A DNA stretch of 6,264 nt from Micavibrio sp. UBA1664 (lineage in GTDB: Bacteria; Pseudomonadota; Alphaproteobacteria; Micavibrionales; UBA1664), in the NCBI GenBank assembly GCA_002320485.1, contig DCKW01000013.1, positions 1,118 to 7,381 on the forward strand. Reading direction: 5' to 3'. Position 1 is the first letter of the stretch. The number at the start of each line of letters is the position of its first letter. This document shows, one piece after another, positions 1 through 5,590 of this stretch. Position numbers and translations under genes: made by a program. The notes beneath the pieces are model-generated. The model was not told the origin of the DNA. It made no database searches and saw only the letters and a list, made by a program, of their open reading frames with translations.

Positions 1-1281
1 AAATATAAAATTTATATTATTGACGAAGTGCACATGTTATCGAAGCAAGCATTTAATGCTTTGTTAAAAACGCTTGAAGAGCCGCCATCCCATGTCAAAT
101 TTATTTTTGCTACAACGGAAATCCGCAAGGTTCCGGTAACTATACTCTCGCGCTGTCAAAGATTTGATCTGAAACGTGTCGAGGTTCCGACACTGACTGC
201 GCATTTCGATATGATTTGTCAAAAGGAAAATGTGAAAGCGGAAGACAAGGCCTTACATCTTATTGCACAAGCTGCGGACGGGTCTGTGCGAGACGGTCTA
301 TCCCTTTTGGATCAAGCAATGGCTTTGGGGGAGGCGGGTAAGATTACCGCTGACGAGGTTTCTTCCATGTTGGGCGCAACCGACCGCGTTAAAATTCTGG
401 ACTTAATAGAAGCGGCCTTAAGCGGGGAGGCAAAGAAATCACTGGATATTATGCATGACCTGTACCGTATCGGCGCCGACCCGCGCGCAGTTTTACAGGA
501 TATGATGGATATGGTGCACGGATTGTCCCTGTTAACTGTAAACAAAGATGCCGTTTTGGAGGCTCTGCCTCATGCGGGACTGGACAAGGCGCGCTCGCTT
601 GCAACGCAATTGACAACACCGCAACTGCAAAAGGCGTGGCAGGTTCTTTTAAAGGGATTGGGCGAGCTGTATAATGCTCCTAATACTCAAAAAGCGGCCG
701 AAATGATTATTTTGCGTCTGATTTACGCAGCCGACCTGCCCGACCCTGCCGACCTTTTAAAGCGTATTAAAGAAGGCAAAGTGACAATCGCACCAACATC
801 AGGGTCGCAATCGGCTGATGATGGAGGATCGCAACCGCGTTTGAAAGCGATTGCCGGCGGTGGCGCAATAGCGTCAGCAGTGGCGGAGCCGCAAACATTC
901 GACGTTCAGTCACCCGATACTTTGGAGGCCATGATACAATTATTTGCAGATCATGGGGAAATGCTGATTTCCGACCATTTATATCGCGATATTGCCTGTG
1001 TCAGCCTGAAAAAAGGGCATTTCGAATTTATTCCTTATGAATCAGCGCCGGCCGATTTGGCGGGACGGGTGAGAACCTGCCTGAAAAACTGGACCGGTGA
1101 TGCGTGGATGGTATCAGTTGCGCGGAAACAAGACGGATTTTTATCGCTGGCGGAACAGAAACAGGCGGCAAACGATGCGGAAATAAATAAAGTAAAGGAA
1201 ACGCCTGCCATAAAGGCGGTTTTAGATGTTTTTCCCGACGCAGAAATAGTTAAAATTTATAAACGAGAAGACGAGGAGTAA
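1..1281 (+). CDS. dnaX: DNA polymerase III subunit tau/gamma (clamp loader), 5' part missing
   Basis: This is the C-terminal 426 residues of DnaX, the ATP-driven clamp-loader subunit that also tethers polymerase and helicase at the replication fork. The reading frame is open from base 1, so the true start lies outside; by comparison with E. coli DnaX roughly 120 residues are missing, including the P-loop and zinc-binding cysteines. Visible in fragment numbering are Walker B DEVH (8-11), sensor 1 ATT (37-39), the SRC motif with the trans-acting arginine (50-52) and the sensor 2 stretch GSVRDGLSLLDQA (94-106). The helical collar domain III follows (about 120-250), then a Gly/Ser/Ala-rich linker (about 258-300) and a C-terminal tau-type domain ending in EDEE. 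The stop is followed 5 bases later by ybaB, whose ribosome binding site lies in the last dnaX codons, so the two are co-transcribed and probably translationally coupled. The identification is secure; whether a shorter gamma form is made is unknown. Confidence 0.97.
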   Translation, partial: KYKIYIIDEVHMLSKQAFNALLKTLEEPPSHVKFIFATTEIRKVPVTILSRCQRFDLKRVEVPTLTAHFDMICQKENVKAEDKALHLIAQAADGSVRDGLSLLDQAMALGEAGKITADEVSSMLGATDRVKILDLIEAALSGEAKKSLDIMHDLYRIGADPRAVLQDMMDMVHGLSLLTVNKDAVLEALPHAGLDKARSLATQLTTPQLQKAWQVLLKGLGELYNAPNTQKAAEMIILRLIYAADLPDPADLLKRIKEGKVTIAPTSGSQSADDGGSQPRLKAIAGGGAIASAVAEPQTFDVQSPDTLEAMIQLFADHGEMLISDHLYRDIACVSLKKGHFEFIPYESAPADLAGRVRTCLKNWTGDAWMVSVARKQDGFLSLAEQKQAANDAEINKVKETPAIKAVLDVFPDAEIVKIYKREDEE

Positions 1282-1286
1282 GTCCG

Positions 1287-1610
1287 ATGATGGATATGAT
1301 GAAAATGATGAAACAGGCCAAGGAGATGCAGGATAAAATGCAATCCATGCAAGGCGAAATGGAAAATATCGAAGTCAACGGAACGTCCGGTGGCGGTATG
1401 GTGACTGTGACGATGACATGTAAAGGCACCATGCGCGGAATTGAAATCGCCTCTGATGCCATTGACCCTGCGGAGCCTGAAATGTTGCAAGACCTGATTA
1501 TTGCCGCCGTTAATGATGCCAAGGCAAAGGCCGATCAGACAATGGCCGATCGTACCAAGGAAATGATGTCCTCTATGGGGTTGCCTGCCGATATCAAGAT
1601 GCCGTTTTAA
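1287..1610 (+). CDS. ybaB: YbaB/EbfC family nucleoid-associated protein
   Basis: A 107-residue protein of the YbaB/EbfC family, small dimeric DNA-binding proteins that coat the nucleoid. The N-terminal helix is very rich in methionine (MMDMMKMMKQAKEMQDKMQ), followed by the family core NIEVNGTSGGGMVTVTMTCKG and the helical C-terminus with NDAKAKADQTMADRTKEMM and the usual GLP near the end. There are 19 methionines in 107 residues, an extreme form of a family habit. A GAGGAG ribosome binding site at 1273-1278 is 8 bases from the ATG at 1287; a second ATG directly follows at 1290 and cannot be excluded as the start. The position right after dnaX is the classic arrangement. The recombination gene recR, which usually comes next, is absent here and rpmG follows instead. 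No strong terminator separates ybaB from rpmG, so some read-through is likely. Confidence 0.95.
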   Translation: MMDMMKMMKQAKEMQDKMQSMQGEMENIEVNGTSGGGMVTVTMTCKGTMRGIEIASDAIDPAEPEMLQDLIIAAVNDAKAKADQTMADRTKEMMSSMGLPADIKMPF

Positions 1611-1621
1611 TAAAGAGGGAC

Positions 1622-1639
1622 GTCAAGAATTCTCTTGAC
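1622..1639. repeat. Inverted repeat overlapping the rpmG -35 box
   Basis: GTCAAGA (1622-1628) and TCTTGAC (1633-1639) form perfect 7-base arms around a 4-base centre, with an EcoRI-type GAATTC in the middle. The right arm contains most of the TTGACT -35 element of the rpmG promoter. It could be an operator, or a weak hairpin at the end of the dnaX-ybaB message. No T-run follows, so it is not a normal intrinsic terminator. The symmetry is seen directly; any function is inference. Confidence 0.5.
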
Positions 1640-1662
1640 TTGGGGTGTATAATCCTTATAAA
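1635..1662 (+). promoter_or_regulatory. Candidate sigma-70-type promoter of rpmG
   Basis: TTGACT at 1635-1640 and TATAAA at 1657-1662 are separated by 16 bases, giving a predicted transcript start near 1669 and a 5' leader of about 28 bases before rpmG. A perfect TATAAT also lies at 1648-1653 but has no matching -35 box at normal distance, so it is the less likely -10. A separate promoter would let the L33 gene be expressed more strongly than dnaX-ybaB. Confidence 0.65.
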
Positions 1663-1697
1663 TGCGCCATTAAATACGAATTCGAGAGGATAATACC

Positions 1698-1868
1698 ATG
1701 GCTAAAAAAGGTCCAAATCAAAAGGTGAAGCTGGTTTCCACTGAGGGAACAGGTTACTGCTATTACACACGTCGTACAAAAAACCTGACTGAAAAAATCG
1801 TCAAGCGCAAGTATGATCCTGTAGTAAAAAAACATGTTGATTTTAAAGAAGACAAAATCAAATCATAA
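1698..1868 (+). CDS. rpmG: 50S ribosomal protein L33
   Basis: A 56-residue basic protein matching bacterial L33, a small component of the large ribosomal subunit near the E site. The family pattern is clear: MAKKGPNQKVKLVSTEGTGY, then YYTRRTKNLTEKIVKRKYDP and VVKKHVDFKEDKIK. It carries a single cysteine (residue 21) and lacks the two CxxC pairs of zinc-binding L33, so it is the zinc-independent type. The ATG at 1698 is preceded by GAGAGGA (1684-1690) at 7 bases' spacing. It has its own promoter upstream and a strong terminator downstream, so it is probably expressed mainly as a single-gene transcript. In many alphaproteobacteria rpmG lies near rnr, as here, although in this window the two are on opposite strands with two genes between them. 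Length and sequence are normal for the family. Confidence 0.96.
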   Translation: MAKKGPNQKVKLVSTEGTGYCYYTRRTKNLTEKIVKRKYDPVVKKHVDFKEDKIKS

Positions 1869-1890
1869 TTTTTAAAAAATAATAAAAAAT

Positions 1891-1915
1891 TGTTCTTGCT
1901 ATTTATTTAAGAACA
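1891..1915 (+). repeat. AT-rich stem-loop in the rpmG 3' untranslated region
   Basis: TGTTCTT (1891-1897) and AAGAACA (1909-1915) are exact reverse complements around an 11-base AT-rich loop. The element lies between the rpmG stop codon and the terminator hairpin, in a very A/T-rich stretch. It could shape the 3' end of the L33 message. No coding sequence is seen between 1869 and 1984. Confidence 0.4.
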
Positions 1916-1939
1916 GTAGATATATACGGTCTCCCTGTT

Positions 1940-1974
1940 AAAACTCCACCAGCAATGGTGGAGTTTTTCTTTTT
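1940..1974 (+). terminator. Rho-independent terminator of rpmG, possibly bidirectional
   Basis: An 11-base-pair perfect stem, AAAACTCCACC (1940-1950) with GGTGGAGTTTT (1957-1967), has a 6-base loop and is followed by a T-rich run (TTTTTCTTTTT, 1964-1974). This ends the plus-strand rpmG transcript. Read on the minus strand, the same stem is followed by TTTT then AACAG, a weaker tail, and it lies 11 bases beyond the cysQ stop, so it probably also stops the convergent cysQ transcript. Confidence 0.92.
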
Positions 1975-1984
1975 AAATTTATAT

Positions 1985-2797
1985 TTAAAGTTGTGGCAAC
2001 GGCAGAATAATATCCAGCACTTCTTTTGTGCCGGTAATGAGGGGCCCGTTTCTATAGGCAGCGAATGTTTTTCCATAGGATAGTCGCTGCCCGCTTTTGT
2101 AATCAATAATATCGCCGCCTGTTTGCAACAGCATGGCATGTGCGGCGCATGTATCCCATTCACAGGTGGGAACGAATCGCGGATAAAGATGCGCGGTGCC
2201 GTCGGCAATCAGGCAAAATTTCAATCCCGATCCGCGCGTTGTAAATTTTTGAATTGGATGACCTTTAAGGATCGCCTCTCTTCTTTTCCCTTTGTCGGGG
2301 TCCGGGTGGGTGCCGCTACCAATAATAATCAGGCCTTCATCACGGTGATAGGGGGATGGCACCATAGGACGATGATTGAGAAACGCCCCAATGCCCTCAC
2401 CCCCATAATAGATATCGCGAGTGGCGGGGAGATAGACAAGGCCGAATACAGGTGTGCCGTTCTCAATCAATCCGATATTAATTGTAAAATCATTTGTACC
2501 CTTGATGAATTCTTTGGTTCCGTCCAACGGGTCGACCAGCCAATACATGGAATGCCCTTGGATATCAGGGGAAAACCCTGCTTCCGCTTGCTCTTCTGCG
2601 ACAATCGGAATATCGGGCGCGATTGATTTCAGGCCAGCCAAAACAATGTCTTCTGAGGCCTGATCGGCAAGAGTGACGGGCGATCCGTCGGATTTCTCGG
2701 TAATATTATGCCCCCGGGCATGATGAAACATGATCGCATCCGCCGCCCGGGTTGCAATCTCGATAAGGTCATTTAAATGGTCGGATGCATGAAACAC
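1985..2797 (-). CDS. cysQ: 3'(2'),5'-bisphosphate nucleotidase CysQ
   Basis: A 270-residue member of the inositol monophosphatase superfamily, closest in motifs to CysQ, which hydrolyses 3'-phosphoadenosine 5'-phosphate to AMP and phosphate with magnesium. This clears a by-product of sulfate assimilation and of carrier-protein phosphopantetheinylation. Metal and substrate motifs are intact: SDGSPVTLADQASE (36-49), EE at 68-69, DPLDGTKEFI (89-98), GSGLKFCLIADGTAHLYPRF (189-208) and EWDTCAAHAML (213-223). The DGTKEF form and the LKFCLIADG stretch favour CysQ over inositol monophosphatase or HisN. The start is GTG at 2797; an in-frame TAA lies 12 bases upstream and the next methionine is residue 23, inside the first helix, so GTG is the only sensible start. 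No good ribosome binding site is seen (a GGGA lies too far away), so translation may be weak. It follows the small exported-protein gene by 44 bases with no terminator between, so the two probably share a transcript. Confidence 0.93.
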   Translation of the reverse strand: MFHASDHLNDLIEIATRAADAIMFHHARGHNITEKSDGSPVTLADQASEDIVLAGLKSIAPDIPIVAEEQAEAGFSPDIQGHSMYWLVDPLDGTKEFIKGTNDFTINIGLIENGTPVFGLVYLPATRDIYYGGEGIGAFLNHRPMVPSPYHRDEGLIIIGSGTHPDPDKGKRREAILKGHPIQKFTTRGSGLKFCLIADGTAHLYPRFVPTCEWDTCAAHAMLLQTGGDIIDYKSGQRLSYGKTFAAYRNGPLITGTKEVLDIILPLPQL

Positions 2798-2841
2798 GTT
2801 ATGGTTTTAACATTCCCGTAACGCTGCCGCCATGAAAAATA

Positions 2842-3195
2842 TTAGAGTTTATATTTAGAGGCTGTGCCGCAGAGAGTATTCATAGCTTTATAAGCTTGGA
2901 ATTCATTTAAAAAAAAGCGTGTCATGTCCTTTCCGTTTTCTTGTATGTCATCGGAACGTGTTAAGGGTGCAGCTTTTAAACTGAAAATAGCAAAAGGCGT
3001 TTTAGGCGCACTTAGAGTTACTACAAACGGGGTTTTGTTCTCGATAATCATGCAACTGTCTATCACCTCCAATGGTGGTGTTGGGACAGTTGCGGCAGGA
3101 GTGGTTGTATCCGCAGCAGCGGCACTAGCGGAAAAAGCCAATGCGGCAAGACTATGAACAATAGGGTTTGATAACATTTGATCTTTTTTCATCAT
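2842..3195 (-). CDS. Small putative exported protein of unknown function
   Basis: A 117-residue protein that I do not recognise. The N-terminus looks like a Sec signal peptide: MMKKDQ start, hydrophobic stretch SLAALAFSASAAAA, and a probable cleavage before D29 (ASAAAA/DTT), leaving a mature protein of about 89 residues. A short Thr/Pro/Ala-rich spacer (30-42) leads into a compact domain with two cysteines (C48 and C109) that could form a disulfide in the periplasm. There are no membrane segments beyond the signal and no lipobox, as no cysteine lies near the cleavage site. The adjacent ATG codons at 3195 and 3192 are the best starts because the lysines at 3-4 give the needed positive n-region; M7 (3177) would lose it. 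No ribosome binding site is visible, and a near-consensus promoter ends only 2 bases before the ATG. It lies 28 bases after rnr and 44 before cysQ on the same strand. That it is real is supported by the signal peptide and the tight fit between its neighbours. Confidence 0.75.
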   Translation of the reverse strand: MMKKDQMLSNPIVHSLAALAFSASAAAADTTTPAATVPTPPLEVIDSCMIIENKTPFVVTLSAPKTPFAIFSLKAAPLTRSDDIQENGKDMTRFFLNEFQAYKAMNTLCGTASKYKL

Positions 3196-3197
3196 TA

Positions 3198-3227
3198 AAT
3201 ATAAGTATTGTTTTTAGCTTATGTCAA
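3198..3227 (-). promoter_or_regulatory. Candidate promoter of the small exported-protein gene
   Basis: On the minus strand a perfect TTGACA (3222-3227) is followed after 18 bases by TATATT (3198-3203). The -35 box contains the TGA stop codon of rnr. The predicted transcript start falls at about 3190-3193, at the paired ATG codons, so the message would have no or almost no 5' leader. This would separate expression of the exported protein and cysQ from rnr. Confidence 0.55.
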
Positions 3228-5548
3228 CGTGTTTGTTTGTTTTGCTTTTTCTTATGCTTGGGTGTCGTGGTTTTCCTTTTCTTTTTGGAGGAAGAATTAT
3301 CCGTCCGTTTTCCTTTGTGGGAGGGTTTTGGGGCATTTGATCTGCGATGTGGCTTTTCATTCGTTGTGGTGATTTCAGACCCTACATATCCGGGAATATC
3401 CGCGCCGTTTTGCGCATAGACAAGTTCTAAAATACAAGAGCCGGTTAAACGATCCGCCTCACGTATGACAACCCGCACAGGCGCACATAATCTGAAAACA
3501 CGTCCTGTTCGTCTTCCTATCAGGGCGTGGGCCTTTTCTTCGTGAATATAATAATCATCGGGGAGGGAGCGAATGGGCACAAGCCCGTCTGCGCCATTTT
3601 CGGTCAATCGGACAAACAGGCCGAAATTCGTAACCCCCGAAATCCGCCCGTTAAATTCCACCCCGTGACGCGTTTCCAGATAAGATGCGGTAAAACGGTC
3701 AACGGCGGACCGTTCGGCCTCCATCGAGTTGCGCTCTGTTTTGGAAATATGATCGGCAATGGCGTCGAGAGTAACGGCCTCTTCTTTTGTCAGCCCGCCT
3801 TCACCCAGTTTATAAGCGGTAATCAATGAGCGATGGACAATCAAATCCGCGTAACGGCGGATTGGTGACGTAAAATGGGCATATTTTTCAAGCGCTAGGC
3901 CGTAATGGCCGATATTATCGGCGCTATATACCGCTTGCGACTGCGATCGTAAGATCACCTCGTTTACCAGATGCGCGTGGTCTTGGCCTTCCACTTTTTT
4001 CAAAATCGAATTAAGGACGGTCGGTTTCGGGACATTTCCGCGAGCCAGATTAAGCCCAAACCCCTCCAGAAATGTACTGGCATTATCAATACGGTTGCTA
4101 TCAGGTTGATCGTGAATACGATAAATGCAAGGCGCGTTTTTGGCTTCCAGTGCCTCCGCCGCCGCAACGTTGGCGAGGATCATAAATTCCTCGATCAGTT
4201 TATGGGCATCATAGCGTTCGCGTAAGGCCACGCCCGTCATCGTGCCGGTCTCGTCGATAATAATTTTGCTTTCGGGCATATCAATATCGAGTGCACCGCG
4301 TTTTTCGCGTGCCTTTTCCAAAACGACGAATGCCTCGCGCAGCGGTTTTAACACGTCGTCAAGCAGGGTATCAGTCACATTATCGGTCACGCCGTCAAAG
4401 GCGGCCTGAACCTGTTCATAAGTCAGGCGGGCGATAGATTTCATTAATCCGCGAAAGACCTTCCATTTGATCAATTTACCTTGGCCGTCAATATACAGGT
4501 GAAACCCCATACAGGCGCGTTCCTCCTTGGGGCGAAGCGAGCATAAATCGTTTGATAATGCCTCGGGTAACATCGGCACGACACGGTCAGGAAAATAGGT
4601 GGAATTGCCGCGCCGATATGCCTCCTTGCCGAGAGCAGAATTTATACTCACATAATGCGCGACATCGGCAATGGCGACGATAATATGAAATCCGCCATCT
4701 TCGGTTTTTTCGGCGAATACCGCATCGTCGAAATCGCGGGCATCCGCCCCGTCAATGGTGACAAGCGGAACACCGCGCAAATCCTCGCGTTTACCCAAAG
4801 GCGGCACTTTCATACCCTTTGTCTCCGCAATAACTGAATCCGGAAATTCGGGGGTCAGACCCTTTTCAAACATGGCGATCAGGGATATTGCCTTCGGATC
4901 ATTATCATGCCCGATAATCGATTTCAGGCGGGCGATTTGTTTTTTCATTGCGCCGCGCCCCGTTTCTTTTTCAAGGCTGACCTCGACCAGATGCCCGTCG
5001 ACAAGATCGGCAGGTGCGTCTGTCAATTGATAGGTGTCACGGTCCGACTTGTTGACCGGTTCAATGATCCACCCTTTTTTCGTCTGTACGGCACGTCCGG
5101 CAATGGTTTTGGTGATTGTTTCACCCAAATTGCGCATCATATTACCGGTCACTGACCCGTTTTGATGCAGCTTTAATTTAACAAGAATGCGGTCCTTTTC
5201 ATCCGCAGTTTTTTTGCCGCGCACTTCGATAAGGATTGGGTCGGCAAGTTGTTTTTCCAGATCAGGATTTCCAATAGGGCGTGCATAAGTCTCTCCATCC
5301 AGTGTGACATGCGTAACCTCGAACACCGCAACGGCGGGCAGGCCGCCTGCCTCTGCGAGGACATAGGCTTTACTGGCCGTTTTCTGAATTTGTCCGCTGT
5401 CCATCAATTCACGGATAGCCTGTTTCAGGGCGATACGGTCACTCCCTTTCGCGCCGAATGTGCGGGCCAGGTCTTTTTTACTGTGCGGTGTATTGGTCTC
5501 CTGAAAATATTGCAGAAGGGCTTCCGGTGTGATAATCATTTTAGACAT
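3224..5548 (-). CDS. rnr: Ribonuclease R, 3'-5' exoribonuclease
   Basis: A 774-residue RNase R, a processive 3'-5' exonuclease of the RNase II/RNB family that degrades structured RNA, defective tRNA and rRNA, and tagged non-stop messages. The domain order is normal: winged-helix N-terminus (about 5-65), cold-shock OB domains (about 70-215), RNB catalytic domain (about 250-580), S1 domain (about 630-712) and a disordered Lys/Arg-rich tail (733-774). The active-site signature IDGADARDFDDA gives D266, D272, D274 and D275, matching the magnesium-binding aspartates of E. coli RNase R; Y318 in STYFPDRVVPMLPEALSNDLCSL matches its base-stacking tyrosine. HFTSPIRRYADLIVHR (558-573) is the second family signature. 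The lysine-rich tail and winged helix favour RNase R over RNase II. ATG 5548 is used; ATG 5539 (M4) is an alternative, and neither has a clear ribosome binding site. The gene is divergent from the HEXXH gene and heads the minus-strand group. Confidence 0.97.
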   Translation of the reverse strand: MSKMIITPEALLQYFQETNTPHSKKDLARTFGAKGSDRIALKQAIRELMDSGQIQKTASKAYVLAEAGGLPAVAVFEVTHVTLDGETYARPIGNPDLEKQLADPILIEVRGKKTADEKDRILVKLKLHQNGSVTGNMMRNLGETITKTIAGRAVQTKKGWIIEPVNKSDRDTYQLTDAPADLVDGHLVEVSLEKETGRGAMKKQIARLKSIIGHDNDPKAISLIAMFEKGLTPEFPDSVIAETKGMKVPPLGKREDLRGVPLVTIDGADARDFDDAVFAEKTEDGGFHIIVAIADVAHYVSINSALGKEAYRRGNSTYFPDRVVPMLPEALSNDLCSLRPKEERACMGFHLYIDGQGKLIKWKVFRGLMKSIARLTYEQVQAAFDGVTDNVTDTLLDDVLKPLREAFVVLEKAREKRGALDIDMPESKIIIDETGTMTGVALRERYDAHKLIEEFMILANVAAAEALEAKNAPCIYRIHDQPDSNRIDNASTFLEGFGLNLARGNVPKPTVLNSILKKVEGQDHAHLVNEVILRSQSQAVYSADNIGHYGLALEKYAHFTSPIRRYADLIVHRSLITAYKLGEGGLTKEEAVTLDAIADHISKTERNSMEAERSAVDRFTASYLETRHGVEFNGRISGVTNFGLFVRLTENGADGLVPIRSLPDDYYIHEEKAHALIGRRTGRVFRLCAPVRVVIREADRLTGSCILELVYAQNGADIPGYVGSEITTTNEKPHRRSNAPKPSHKGKRTDNSSSKKKRKTTTPKHKKKQNKQTR

Positions 5549-5551
5549 ATA

Positions 5552-5580
5552 TTAATATATTTCTGCTTTTATAGTGTCAG
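5552..5580 (-). promoter_or_regulatory. Weak candidate promoter of rnr in the 42-base divergent gap
   Basis: On the minus strand CTGACA (5575-5580) and TATTAA (5552-5557) are spaced by 17 bases, but the -10 box ends only 3 bases before the rnr ATG, so a transcript from it would begin at or inside the start codon. The -10 match is poor (4 of 6), and a better TATATT two bases upstream would give a spacer of only 15. The -35 box overlaps by two bases the AGAGGA ribosome binding site of the divergent gene. No convincing promoter for that plus-strand gene was found in the gap. Confidence 0.3.
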
Positions 5581-5590
5581 AGGAATTTTG

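Noticed and set aside
648..654. First T TTA AAG heptamer in dnaX
   Set aside because: A -1 shift here would stop at 672-674 and cut into domain III, giving a non-functional clamp loader; it more likely reflects Leu-Leu-Lys codon choice.
1009..1017. Run of six A then GGG in dnaX (AAAAAAGGG), resembling the E. coli A AAA AAG frameshift site
   Set aside because: The codons are CTG AAA AAA GGG, so the heptamer is not in the required frame, and the site lies deep in the C-terminal tau domain, where a short product would not match gamma.
1903..2208. Minus-strand open frame of 101 codons spanning the terminator region
   Set aside because: It overlaps the 3' part of cysQ in another frame and crosses the terminator stem, and the protein has no recognisable features.
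2123..2626. Plus-strand open frame of 167 codons opposite cysQ
   Set aside because: It is a shadow of cysQ, which carries every catalytic motif; the plus-strand translation shows no family pattern.
2711..2751. CCCGGGC and GCCCGGG inverted repeat inside cysQ
   Set aside because: It lies within well-conserved coding sequence of the N-terminal helix and is explained by codon content.
2797..2823. Possible hairpin in the cysQ leader ending at the GTG start
   Set aside because: On the minus-strand RNA the stem has an A-C mismatch and an 11-base loop, so it is too weak to claim as a regulator.
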